Origin: Arthrobacter woluwensis
GTDB taxonomy: Bacteria > Actinomycetota > Actinomycetes > Actinomycetales > Micrococcaceae
Direction: 5' to 3'
Assembly (NCBI RefSeq): GCF_030816155.1
Contig: NZ_JAUSXR010000001.1
Coordinates: 3,038,001-3,102,000, forward strand
Length of the DNA: 64,000 nucleotides
Position 1 is the first letter of the stretch; the number at the start of each line of letters is the position of its first letter. The position numbers and the translations under genes were made by a program. This document shows positions 15,735 through 23,919 of the stretch, piece by piece. The notes below the pieces were generated by a model. The model saw only the letters and a list, made by a program, of their open reading frames with translations. It did no database searches and was not told the origin of the DNA.

Positions 15735-17348
15735 CTAACGGGTCGCGCAGGCTGCGCCGTTGAGGCGGAACTGCCACGGCGCCTCGGCCGCTCCGACGCC
15801 CCGCACGACGAGGGAAGTTTCAGCCCCGGGCGCCAGGGACGTGGCCCGGCCGCGCGCACTGACCGACACCTCGGCGCCCCACTGCGCGAACGTCGCGCCA
15901 GGAACGGCCTTGACCTTCTGGTCGCCGCCGAAGGTCCAGCTCAGCACCCAGGGCGCGGCAGGCTCCGACCCGAGATTTCGGATGCGCAGGGCCTGCGAGA
16001 ACGAAGCGCCATGCCCGCTCGACGTCACCGTCACCTCACAGGTGAGCGGCGCCAGGGCGGGCACCGCGTTCGCCACGAGTTCACGCGCCTGCTCGGGGAA
16101 CCACTGCCCTGCCGGCGGATCCTGAATTCCCCGCGCCGGATCGAGAGGCCCTGCCGTGCCGCGATAGCACTGGCCGTCGGACTCGCCCGGAACCTTGACC
16201 CAGAGGTATGCGTCCGCGAGATCGACGCCCGTGCTGGTGGTCGGCCTCTGACCCGCGCCACGCCCGGGAGGATTGCACCAGTCCTCGTGCTGCGGATACA
16301 CGCCGGCCGGGTACTGCCAGGGGCCGATGCCGTTGCGGCTGGTGTCGACGATGAAGCGTGCGGTCGGCTTGACGCCGCCCAGCTGGGCGGCGTACCGCGA
16401 GTCGACCCCCGCCGTGTTGAGGGCCGGGTCCGCGGCTCCCGCACTCCACTCGCCGTACTGCGACATCGCGACGCCGTGCCACTCGTTGGCAGGGCCGCCA
16501 TTCCAGAATTGGTCCCCGCAGTCCTTGAACTTGCCCTGCGCGACCTGGGTGGCATAGGCGATGCAGGACGAGACCCACGTGCCATAGGCGTTCGAGTTCT
16601 TCGTGTGCAGATAGTTCGACACGTTGAGGAAGAACCCCGTGGTGCGGCCCACGCCGGCCCGGACGAGACGCGAGGAGATCTCCCCGACGTTCAGCCACGC
16701 GGCGTTGGTGCCATCGAGATACGTGGCCGCGGAAGGCAGCGCGCTCAGGACGTCGACGGCGTGGTTCAGCTGCTCGAACCGCGCGTCCGAGGCACGCGCG
16801 GGATCGGCGCCCTCGGGCCGGCAGGAATCGAGCACGCCGTCGAGCGTCGTGTGGAACGGGATCACCCCGAGCCCGTCCGGCTCGATGAGAACGATCGCCC
16901 GGCGGTTGCCGATTCCTGCGGCGACGCCGTCGATCCATGCGTTGTAGGCCTTGGTGTCCACGGCGCCACCGGCCGAGTACAGCGCGCAGTCCCGGAAGGG
17001 CAGGTTGTAGGCGACGAGCACCGGGACCGTGCCGGACTTCGCGGCGGCCGTGACCACGCGATCGGCCTTGGCCCGCGCCTCCTGGGGAGTGCCGCCCGCC
17101 AGCCAGGTCGCTGACGGAATACTGGCCAGCAGTTGCGCGTCGGAGCGCGCCTGACCGCGGAGTCCCTGCGCGGCGGCGAGGGTCGTGCTCAGCGGGTCTG
17201 CGAACAGCGCCGAACCGCCGATCCCGGAGCCGCCACCCGGATCGTCGACCGCGGCCGGGGCCGTGGCCTGGGCCGGCAGAGCGGACCCCGTTCCGAGCAA
17301 GAGCGCGGACGCCAGAACCGCCGACGCTCGCATTTTTCTGAAGCTCAT
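15735..17348 (-). CDS. Secreted GH6 cellulase with C-terminal CBM2
   Basis: The 537-residue protein has an N-terminal signal peptide (VLASALLLGTGSALPAQA, cleavage near residue 28). The family 6 catalytic domain shows VLVAYNLPFRDCA (Asp120 region) and IVLIEPDGLG (Asp158, general acid), plus FIVDTSRNGIGPW and DAYLWVKVPGESDG. From about residue 437 a type 2 cellulose-binding module follows, with flanking cysteines (LTCEVTV and LNGAACATR). It would cut beta-1,4-glucan outside the cell, as endoglucanase or cellobiohydrolase; loop length would decide which. AAGGAG lies before the ATG, and a perfect CebR palindrome lies 39-56 nt upstream. No Pro/Thr linker is evident between the two domains. Confidence 0.9.
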   Translation of the reverse strand: MSFRKMRASAVLASALLLGTGSALPAQATAPAAVDDPGGGSGIGGSALFADPLSTTLAAAQGLRGQARSDAQLLASIPSATWLAGGTPQEARAKADRVVTAAAKSGTVPVLVAYNLPFRDCALYSAGGAVDTKAYNAWIDGVAAGIGNRRAIVLIEPDGLGVIPFHTTLDGVLDSCRPEGADPARASDARFEQLNHAVDVLSALPSAATYLDGTNAAWLNVGEISSRLVRAGVGRTTGFFLNVSNYLHTKNSNAYGTWVSSCIAYATQVAQGKFKDCGDQFWNGGPANEWHGVAMSQYGEWSAGAADPALNTAGVDSRYAAQLGGVKPTARFIVDTSRNGIGPWQYPAGVYPQHEDWCNPPGRGAGQRPTTSTGVDLADAYLWVKVPGESDGQCYRGTAGPLDPARGIQDPPAGQWFPEQARELVANAVPALAPLTCEVTVTSSGHGASFSQALRIRNLGSEPAAPWVLSWTFGGDQKVKAVPGATFAQWGAEVSVSARGRATSLAPGAETSLVVRGVGAAEAPWQFRLNGAACATR

Positions 17349-17386
17349 GTCACTCCTTCGTGAGGGAAAACTCGCCGCGGCGAGCG

Positions 17387-17404
17387 TTTGGGAGCGCTCC
17401 CAAA
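17387..17404. promoter_or_regulatory. CebR-type operator 3 (perfect 18-bp palindrome)
   Basis: TTTGGGAGCGCTCCCAAA is a perfect 18-nt palindrome containing the consensus CebR operator. It sits 39 nt upstream of the GH6 start codon and probably controls that gene. Confidence 0.85.
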
Positions 17405-17478
17405 TTGGATCAACCCTGCCCGACCGGCAACTCCTCCGTCAAGGGTCGGAGCCCAGCGCGCGGCCGCTCCCCGACCCC

Positions 17479-17508
17479 TTGACAGGGCGCGCCCGGTGCG
17501 TGAAGGTT
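17479..17508 (+). promoter_or_regulatory. Promoter of the GH16 gene
   Basis: A consensus -35 TTGACA (17479-17484) and a weak -10 candidate AAGGTT (17503-17508, 18-nt spacer) point toward the GH16 gene. Operator 4 begins 6 nt downstream, where it would block transcription start. Confidence 0.55.
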
Positions 17509-17513
17509 GATGA

Positions 17514-17527
17514 TGGGAGCGCTCTCA
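17514..17527. promoter_or_regulatory. CebR-type operator 4
   Basis: TGGGAGCGCTCTCA is identical to operator 1. It lies between the GH16 promoter and its Shine-Dalgarno, so GH16 should share the cellobiose control of the locus. Confidence 0.8.
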
Positions 17528-17569
17528 TTTCGCCGTTGAAAACTCGATCTCGATGGAGGCTCAGCTCCC

Positions 17570-18412
17570 ATGCGCTCAACCCTCAGGCACTCAACTCCGC
17601 GGCACTCCACCGCACGCCACTCAACCGCCCGTCTCAAGCGGAAGTTTTCGCCGCGCGTCGTTCACCGGCTCCTCCGCATGGCCGCGGTGGCACTTCTCCT
17701 GCTCGCCGCATCGCCACTGGGCGCGGGACCCGCGTCGGCGGCGACCGGCGGAAGCTTCTCCGACGATTTCACCTCTTACGACACCTCCCGATGGAGCAAG
17801 GCGGACGGCTGGTCGAACGGCGGCATGTTCAACGCAGGATGGCGCGCCGACCACGTCTGGTTCAACGGCGGCGTGATGGGGCTGAACCTGGACACCGCCA
17901 CCTGCCCCTCCGGCTGCTCGGGCAAGCCGTACGCGTCGGGCGAGTACCGGACCAACGATCTCTTCTCCTACGGCCGCTACAGTGCCCGCCTGAAGGCGAG
18001 CGCCGGCGCAGGCACCGTCACCTCGTTCTTCACCTACACGGGGGCGAGTGACGGCCAGCCGTGGGACGAGATCGACGTCGAGATCCTCGGCAAGAACACG
18101 TGGCAGATGCAGACCAATTACTTCACCAACGGGGTCGGCGGACACGAGACCCTGATCAACCTGGGATTCGACGCGTCGGCCGGCTATCACGACTACGCCT
18201 TCGAATGGTGGCCGGGCGGTTCCATCAACTGGTTCGTCGACGGGCGCCTCGTCCACCAGGAGACCGGTTCACGCGGCCCATTGCCGACTCATCCTCAGCG
18301 CATCATCACGAACTTCTGGCCGGGGACAGGTGTCGACTCGTGGCTCGGCTCCTTCCAGTACTCCGGACAGCGCACGGCGACCTACGACCGCGTCCAGTAC
18401 ACGAAGTACTGA
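17570..18412 (+). CDS. Secreted GH16 beta-glucanase (licheninase-like)
   Basis: The 280-residue protein carries the family 16 active-site motif DEIDVEILG (Glu167 nucleophile, Glu171 acid/base). It is flanked by FSYGRYSARLKASAGAGTV and a WW-rich segment (YAFEWWPGGSINWFVDG) as in bacterial lichenases. It would cut beta-1,3-1,4-glucan outside the cell. GGAGG lies 10 nt before the ATG. The signal peptide is unusual: about 35 residues with a His-Ser-Thr-Arg repeat precede the hydrophobic core (MAAVALLLLAASPLGAG), with cleavage near residue 57. It is divergent from GH6 and shares CebR-type operators. Mixed-linkage glucan preference is inferred from the close match to lichenase motifs. Confidence 0.88.
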   Translation: MRSTLRHSTPRHSTARHSTARLKRKFSPRVVHRLLRMAAVALLLLAASPLGAGPASAATGGSFSDDFTSYDTSRWSKADGWSNGGMFNAGWRADHVWFNGGVMGLNLDTATCPSGCSGKPYASGEYRTNDLFSYGRYSARLKASAGAGTVTSFFTYTGASDGQPWDEIDVEILGKNTWQMQTNYFTNGVGGHETLINLGFDASAGYHDYAFEWWPGGSINWFVDGRLVHQETGSRGPLPTHPQRIITNFWPGTGVDSWLGSFQYSGQRTATYDRVQYTKY

Positions 18413-18437
18413 CCACGCGGCACTGACGTCAGACGCT

Positions 18438-18474
18438 CCGGAGCGGCGCGGCCCGGCGGGCCGCGCCGCTCCGG
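18438..18474 (+). terminator. Strong hairpin after the GH16 gene
   Basis: A perfect 17-bp GC-rich inverted repeat with a 3-nt loop begins 26 nt after the stop. There is no T run, but the stem is strong enough to act as a terminator or message-end stabiliser. Confidence 0.6.
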
Positions 18475-18556
18475 CTGTCGACTGACGGACGCGTCCACGG
18501 CCCGCCGGGAGCATGGCCGCCTGTCGCCCGTCTCCTGTCGCGGGCCGCCCACCGCT

Positions 18557-18583
18557 CCAATAGTTGCGTAATGCAACAATTGG
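18557..18583. promoter_or_regulatory. 27-nt inverted repeat, candidate operator
   Basis: Arms of 11 nt (CCAATAGTTGC and GCAACAATTGG, one mismatch) flank a 5-nt spacer. It lies about 78 nt before the YhgE-like gene and contains the perfect core GTTGC-GTAAT-GCAAC. A TetR or MarR dimer is the likely reader, but no such gene is adjacent. A second AT-richer inverted motif (TTAG...CTAA, about 18595-18607) lies just downstream. Confidence 0.6.
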
Positions 18584-18660
18584 GCCTAAAGTAGTTAGCG
18601 AGCCTAATCTTCCCTTCGCGGAACACCTCCCCCTTGCTGACTTTTCTCCGACAGGAACCC

Positions 18661-19746
18661 ATGTCCACGCATCGCCTCCCCCTTGTGAAAACGCTGCCCT
18701 CGGCACGCCCGCGCCTCTGGCCCGACGGCAAGACCTGGGGCCACATCGCCCTGCATCTGCTCATCCCCCTCGTCATGGGCGCCGGCATGGCCTTCGCCTA
18801 CCTCGGTGCCTTCCACTCCCCGGATCCGCACCACTTCCCGGTGGCCGTGGTAGGCCAGGGCCCCGAGACGAAGGTGTTCGCCCAGTCGCTGAACGACGGT
18901 TCGGACGGCAAGCTCCAGGTCACGACCGTGGCCACCGCCGATCAGGCGCGCCAGCAGATCACCGACCAGAAGATCTCCGCAGCCTACGTCCCGAGCAGGG
19001 ATCACGCGACCATCCTGGTCTCCGGCGCCGCTTCCGAAGCGGCCGCCGGCGCGGCCCAGAAGGTCTTCCTGCCGCTGGCGTACAAGCAGCACCTGCCGGT
19101 CGCCGTCGAGGACGTCCGCCCGGGCGGCCCCAATGACACCGCCGGCCAGTCCGTGTTCTTCATGCTCGTGGCCCTGAGCGTGGGCTCCTACGCCAGCGTG
19201 GTGGCGATCGCCGCCGCGACCGCGAAGCTCCGGGTGGGCATCCGCCTGCTGATCGGCGCGGGCACCGCCCTGGTGGTGGCCGGCATCGCGACCCTCGTGG
19301 CCGGCCCGGTGTACCAGGTGCTCAACGGCTACGAATGGAACATCTGGCTGCTCGGCTCGCTGTACTCGTTCGGCATCATCACGATCGGTCTGGGGCTGCA
19401 CCCGATCCTCGGCAAGTGGACCACCCCGGCCCTGACGCTGCTGTTCGTGATGCTCAACTTCACCAGCAGCGGCGGGGTGTACCCGGCGTCGCTGTCGCCG
19501 GCCTTCTTCGCCGGCCTCAACACCTTCTGGAACGGCGCGGCCTGGCTCAACGCAGTCCGCGATCTGACCTACTTCCCGGGCGCCGACTTCGGCATGGACG
19601 GACTCAAGCTGGCCCTGTGGGCACTCGGTGGCGTCACCCTGGTGCTGCTCAGCCACCTGGCGACCGTCAAGAAGCGGCAGCTCGCGGACGACACCCTGCC
19701 CGTCTCCCGCGAGGAGGAGGAATCCTCGGTGGTCGCCGCGGGCTGA
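18661..19746 (+). CDS. YhgE/Pip or DUF3533-like membrane protein
   Basis: The 361-residue protein has one N-terminal helix (LLIPLVMGAGMAFAYLGAF), an extracytoplasmic domain of about 130 residues (FPVAVVGQGPETK, QITDQKISAAYVP), then five or so helices ending in a cytoplasmic tail rich in Glu. This one-plus-five layout resembles the YhgE/Pip and SNG1/DUF3533 group, related to ABC-2 permeases without an ATPase gene beside them. Function in the family is poorly defined (export or stress tolerance). The start at ATG 18661 follows a weak GGAA. The operator-like repeat upstream suggests ligand-dependent repression by a regulator encoded elsewhere. Confidence 0.6.
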   Translation: MSTHRLPLVKTLPSARPRLWPDGKTWGHIALHLLIPLVMGAGMAFAYLGAFHSPDPHHFPVAVVGQGPETKVFAQSLNDGSDGKLQVTTVATADQARQQITDQKISAAYVPSRDHATILVSGAASEAAAGAAQKVFLPLAYKQHLPVAVEDVRPGGPNDTAGQSVFFMLVALSVGSYASVVAIAAATAKLRVGIRLLIGAGTALVVAGIATLVAGPVYQVLNGYEWNIWLLGSLYSFGIITIGLGLHPILGKWTTPALTLLFVMLNFTSSGGVYPASLSPAFFAGLNTFWNGAAWLNAVRDLTYFPGADFGMDGLKLALWALGGVTLVLLSHLATVKKRQLADDTLPVSREEEESSVVAAG

Positions 19747-19747
19747 C

Positions 19748-20440
19748 TCAGGCGTCCGGGACCCGGATGATCTTCTGCTGGACCGCCGTCGTGATGGCGG
19801 CGGTCCTGTTGTCCACGCCGAGTTTGGCGTAGATGTGCACCAGGTGCGTCTTGACGGTCGCCTCCGAAATGAAGAGCGCCCTGGCCAGCGCCCGGTTGGA
19901 CAGCCCGGTGGCCAGCAGTTCGAGGATCTCGACCTCCCGGGCCGAGAGCTGCGGGACCGGATTCCTCAAGCGGCCCACCAGCCGGGCGGCGACCTCCGGG
20001 GCGAGGGCCGTCTCCCCCGCGGCGGCGGCGCGCACAGCGGACCGGATCCGCTCGGACTCGGCGTCCTTGAGCATGTAGCCACTGGCCCCGGCCTCGAGGG
20101 CGCTGAGGATGTCCGAGTCGCTGTCGTATGTGGTCAGGACCAGCACCGGAACCGGGCGGACCCCTCCCTCTCCCTGGCGGATTTTCCGGGTGGCCGTGGC
20201 CCCGTCCATGCCATCGCCCATCTGGAGATCCATGAGGACCAGGTCGATGTCCTCCCCGAGAATCTGGCGGCGCCGGAGCTCCGCCAACGCCGCGGCGCCG
20301 TCCGACGCTTCGGCCACCACGCGGATGCCCTGGGTGTCATCGGATGCAGGACCCTCGGACGGCACTGCGGGGTCCTCCAGCATCGCCTTCAGACCGGCTC
20401 TCACCACCGGGTGGTCATCCACCAGCAGAACCCTGATCAT
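19748..20440 (-). CDS. NarL-type response regulator
   Basis: The 230-residue protein has a receiver domain (MIRVLLVDDHPVVRAGLKAM, phosphoacceptor in DLVLMDLQMG near residue 71, then VLVLTTYDSDSDI). A LuxR-type helix-turn-helix follows near residues 165-220 (ILELLATGLSNRALARALFI). The receiver carries a longer than usual loop after the first helix (DPAVPSEGPASDDTQ). Its ATG overlaps the stop of the histidine kinase gene, so the two form an operon. It ends 2 nt from the convergent YhgE-like gene. The divergent ABC transporter beyond the kinase is the probable target. Confidence 0.92.
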   Translation of the reverse strand: MIRVLLVDDHPVVRAGLKAMLEDPAVPSEGPASDDTQGIRVVAEASDGAAALAELRRRQILGEDIDLVLMDLQMGDGMDGATATRKIRQGEGGVRPVPVLVLTTYDSDSDILSALEAGASGYMLKDAESERIRSAVRAAAAGETALAPEVAARLVGRLRNPVPQLSAREVEILELLATGLSNRALARALFISEATVKTHLVHIYAKLGVDNRTAAITTAVQQKIIRVPDA

Positions 20441-21834
20441 GGCCGTTCCTCCGTGTCAGTCGGGGCGTGGTCAACCTGCTCATCCAGGCCACTGGGGGAA
20501 CCGCCGGGCGCGGCCCCCTCGGGGACCCTGATCGCCACCACGGTCCCCTCGCCGGGGGTCGACTCCAGCACCAGGCTCCCGCCCAGCGCCTCGACGCGGG
20601 ACCTCAGCAGACCGAGCCCCACTCCCTCCCCCACCGCAGGGGCCTCGGGGCGGAAGCCGACGCCGTCGTCGAACACATCCAGCGTCAGTTCCTGCTCCAG
20701 GAAGCCGAGCGTGAGCACCGCGTGATCCGCCCGGGCATGGCGGAGGACGTTCGCGAGCGACGCCTGCGAGGCGCGGAGCAACGCCTGTGACAGCTCCACG
20801 GGGACGTCCCGCGGCTCTCCGCTGAGCCGGAACGTCACGGACAAACCGCTCCCGGCGGCACGGGCCTGCCGTTCGGTGTCGGCGCAGAGCGAGGCGAGCA
20901 GCTCGGGCAGCGCGGCGCCCGCGGAGGCGCCGGGCGAGCGCACGAACTCGCGCGCCTGCTCCAAGGCCGACGACGCCGTCTCCTCCACCACGGCCAGTCG
21001 TTCCCGGGCCGTGCCGAGATCCTCGGCTTCCAGGGATCGTCCGGCCGCACGGCTCATGAGCACGATCGAGGAGAGGCCCTGCGCCAGGGTGTCGTGGATT
21101 TCGCGGGCCAGGCGCGCCCGTTCGGACAGCACTCCGGCCTCACGCTGACTCGCGGCCAGCTCCGAGCGGGCCGCACGCAGGGCTGCCGCGACGCGCCGCT
21201 GCTCCTCCGCCTCCCGGTACAGGGCCTGATAACTGAGCGCCGTCACCACGGCGAACGCGGCGCCGAAGCCCGGACCGATCACGAGCGCGCCGTTCGGCGA
21301 GCCCGGCGCGGCGTGCAGGAACAGCGCCACCACCAGCGCCGCCGTCGTGCACACGACCGCCAGCAGACCCACCCCGCGCGGCAGCACGTGCAGTTCCAGG
21401 AAGAAGAGCGGGAACGCGAGCCACGCGAAATCGGCCGAGAACACCAGCAGGACCAGCCACAGCACCACGACGACGGCGAGCCACCCCCGGGCGTACGGCG
21501 CGGGATCGAGGCGGCTGGCGCCGAGGGCGTGGCGTTTTTCGGCGGCGGTGCCCCCCAGATAGACCGCCGCGAGCAACGCCGCCACCGGGTAGACCACCGC
21601 GGGACTCCAGGCAGGAGCCGGACCGCCCGACCCGAGCTCCAAAGACCCCAGCGTCAGGGAGTAGCGGACCACGCCCAGCAGCAGGAGCGCGGCGAATCCG
21701 AGATGCAGGCTCACCCGCAGAATCCGCAGGATGACCTGGGTCCCCTGGGCCGGGTTCCGGGCAGCGTCCAGGGCACTCTCACCCACGCCGCCACCGGCGA
21801 CGGAGTGGCCGTGAGGTCCGGGCCCGATTCCCAT
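20437..21834 (-). CDS. NarL-type sensor histidine kinase
   Basis: The 465-residue protein has four to six N-terminal membrane helices (about residues 35-180), a short coiled segment (EEQRRVAAALRAARSELAAS), and the HisKA_3 motif ARLAREIHDTLAQGLSSIVL with the phosphoacceptor His. The ATPase domain follows (VFDDGVGFRPEAP, GVGLGLLRSRVEALGG). This is the DesK/NarX-like group with no large sensor domain, probably sensing membrane state or an antibiotic at the membrane. TAGGGT 6 nt before the ATG suggests a leaderless start. It forms an operon with the response regulator and is divergent from an ABC transporter. Confidence 0.9.
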   Translation of the reverse strand: MGIGPGPHGHSVAGGGVGESALDAARNPAQGTQVILRILRVSLHLGFAALLLLGVVRYSLTLGSLELGSGGPAPAWSPAVVYPVAALLAAVYLGGTAAEKRHALGASRLDPAPYARGWLAVVVVLWLVLLVFSADFAWLAFPLFFLELHVLPRGVGLLAVVCTTAALVVALFLHAAPGSPNGALVIGPGFGAAFAVVTALSYQALYREAEEQRRVAAALRAARSELAASQREAGVLSERARLAREIHDTLAQGLSSIVLMSRAAGRSLEAEDLGTARERLAVVEETASSALEQAREFVRSPGASAGAALPELLASLCADTERQARAAGSGLSVTFRLSGEPRDVPVELSQALLRASQASLANVLRHARADHAVLTLGFLEQELTLDVFDDGVGFRPEAPAVGEGVGLGLLRSRVEALGGSLVLESTPGEGTVVAIRVPEGAAPGGSPSGLDEQVDHAPTDTEERP

Positions 21835-21890
21835 GCCACCACCCTAACGGCGGGCGCCGACAGGAATCCCTCCGGACGCCGCCCCGCCCC

Positions 21891-21944
21891 ATCAACCATT
21901 CGGTTGATTCGGCGCTCAACCACAGCGAGCGCCCGGTTCAACCA
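21891..21944. promoter_or_regulatory. TCAACCA repeat array, candidate response-regulator sites
   Basis: TCAACCA occurs at 21892-21898, 21916-21922 and 21938-21944, with an inverted partner at 21902-21908 forming ATCAACC-ATTC-GGTTGAT. Spacings of 24 and 22 nt are close to two helical turns. The array lies between the histidine kinase and the ABC transporter genes. Confidence 0.6.
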
Positions 21945-22022
21945 CCCCGCCGATGTGCGCGCGCACGCTCCGCGGGAGGCTGGAGATACGCCAGAAACCC
22001 CGGCATTCCAGGAGACCCCACC

Positions 22023-23112
22023 ATGTTCCTCGCGCTCCGCGACCTCCGCTTCAGCAAGGGCCGTTTCGCCCTCATGGGCGGAGTGGTCGCACTCATCACC
22101 GTCCTGCTCGTCATGCTCTCCGGCCTCACCGCCGGCCTGGCGCACCAGTCCACGTCCGCGATCGGAGCCCTGCCCGCCGGCCGCGTGGTCTTCGGGGCGC
22201 CACAGGGCACCGCGGCGAAGGCGAGCTACGCGGATTCCGAGGTCACCCCGGAGCAGGCCGCGGCCTGGTCGCGTGACGCCGGTGTCACGGCCGTCCCACT
22301 CGGCATCTCGCAGGGCAAGCTGCGCACCGGCACGGCGGCGTCCACCCCCGACGGCGGTCGCACCACCAACGCGGCGTTCTTCGGATCAGACGGTGTGGAC
22401 GGCACGGCACTGGCGCCCGTGACGCCCGGCAAGGGCGAGATCGTGCTCAGCGAGTCCCTCGCCTCGGCGCTGAACCTGTCGCGACGGCGGCGTCCTGAAC
22501 AGCAACGGCACAGACCTCACGGTGAAGGCCGTCGTCCCGGACCAGTGGTACTCGCACCTCGCCGTGGCCTGGGTGGGCCTGGGCGACTGGCAGCAGATGA
22601 ACCGGGGCCGCGAGGCGACCGTCCTGGTGGCGCCCGGCGCGGACGCCGGCGCCGCGGACCGTGCGGACAGCCGGAACGGCACCGTCAGCGCGGAGCGCAC
22701 CGCGAGCTTCCAGGCGCTCGAGTCCTTCAAGAGCGAGAACGGCTCGCTGCTCCTCATCCAGGGGTTCCTCTACGGCATCTCGGCCCTGGTGGTCGGCGCG
22801 TTCCTGAGCATCTGGACTGTGCAGCGCACCCGGGACATCGCCGTCCTCAAGGCCCTGGGCGCGACGCAGGGCTACGTCTTCAAGGACGCCCTGGCGCAGG
22901 CCCTGATCGTGCTGCTGAGCGGCACCGTCCTGGGCGCCGTGATCGGCGGGCTGGGCGGCTGGTTCGCCGGACAGGCCGCGCCGTTCGTCCTGGGGCCGCT
23001 GACCATCGCCGGTCCCGTGGTGGGCATCGTGCTGCTGGGCCTCGCAGGTTCCGCGCTGGCGGTCCGCAAGGTCACCCGCGTGGACCCGCTGCTCGCGCTC
23101 GGCGGCAGCTGA
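22023..23112 (+). pseudogene. FtsX/MacB-type ABC permease, frameshifted
   Basis: The N-terminal frame (MFLALRDLRFSKGRF, first helix, extracytoplasmic domain to ASALNLS) breaks near 22480-22490. The sequence resumes in the +1 frame as DGGVLNSNGTDLTVKAVVPD and continues to the last three helices (SIWTVQRTRDIAVLKALGAT, then VTRVDPLLALGG). Joined, the two parts make one FtsX-like permease of about 362 residues, so a 1-nt insertion or 2-nt loss in a GC-rich stretch explains it. Either the gene is broken in this strain or the base call is wrong. The ATPase gene directly downstream is intact. An internal ATG at 22522 could make only the C-terminal half. Confidence 0.8.
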
Positions 23113-23151
23113 GCCGGCCCCCACCCCCGTCGTCATCACCAGGAGAATCTC

Positions 23152-23853
23152 ATGAACACGCCCGCACTGCAGCTCGAATCCGTCACCGTCGACTACCCGG
23201 ACGGCGCCGGGACCATCACCGCCCTGGACCGGGCGTCGCTCACCGTGCACCAGGGGGAATTCCTCGCCCTGACCGGCCCGTCCGGCTCCGGGAAGTCCAC
23301 CCTCCTGGCCGTCGCCGCCACGCTTGTGAAGCCGACGGCCGGTCGGATCCTGGTGGACGGCCGCGAAGTCCAGGCGCTGGGCCGGAAGGAGCAAGCGGCT
23401 CTGCGGCGCGAGAAGGTGGGCATCATCTTCCAGCAGCCGAATCTGCTGCCGTCGCTGACCGCCGTCGAACAGCTGCTCGTGACGCAGCATGTCCGCGGCT
23501 TCGGCGGAAAGACGGCCCGCGCGTCGGCGGAGGCCCGGGCACGTCGGCTGCTCGCCGCCGTCGGGCTGGAAGGGCAGGAGGACAAACGTCCGCATCAGCT
23601 GTCCGGCGGGCAGCGGCAGCGGGTGAACATCGCCCGGGCGCTCATGGGCGAGCCGAGCGTGCTTCTGGTGGACGAGCCGACGGCGGCGCTGGACGAGGAG
23701 CGCAGCCGCGCCGTGGTCGAGCTGCTGGCCCGGATCACGCACGAGTTCGGCACCGCGACGGTCATGGTCACGCACGATCTGGAGTTCGTCGAGCTCTGCG
23801 ACCGCGAGGCCCACATGCGCGACGGGAAGCTCAGCGAAGCCGCGTTCGCCTGA
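23152..23853 (+). CDS. MacB/LolD-type ABC transporter ATP-binding protein
   Basis: The 233-residue protein has Walker A GPSGSGKSTLL (about residues 43-53), a Q-loop (FQQPNLLPSLTAV), the signature LSGGQRQRVNIARALMG, Walker B VLLVDEPTAALD and the switch His (VMVTHD). This is the LolD/MacB subclass pairing with FtsX-like permeases, here the frameshifted gene 39 nt upstream. Likely roles are export of an antimicrobial or lipid-linked compound, or envelope signalling. An AGGAG Shine-Dalgarno precedes the ATG. The divergent two-component system probably controls it. Confidence 0.92.
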   Translation: MNTPALQLESVTVDYPDGAGTITALDRASLTVHQGEFLALTGPSGSGKSTLLAVAATLVKPTAGRILVDGREVQALGRKEQAALRREKVGIIFQQPNLLPSLTAVEQLLVTQHVRGFGGKTARASAEARARRLLAAVGLEGQEDKRPHQLSGGQRQRVNIARALMGEPSVLLVDEPTAALDEERSRAVVELLARITHEFGTATVMVTHDLEFVELCDREAHMRDGKLSEAAFA

Positions 23854-23919
23854 CGCTGAGCCGCTGACCTTCCGTCGAGTTCGGGCAGAAAAGGCACGGG
23901 CGAGGCCTACAGTCGAGGC

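Noticed and set aside
23113..23867. Read-through of the broken permease frame across the ATPase gene
   Set aside because: After the frameshift the frame is Arg/Pro-rich and antiparallel in character to any known domain; the ATPase in its own frame is complete.
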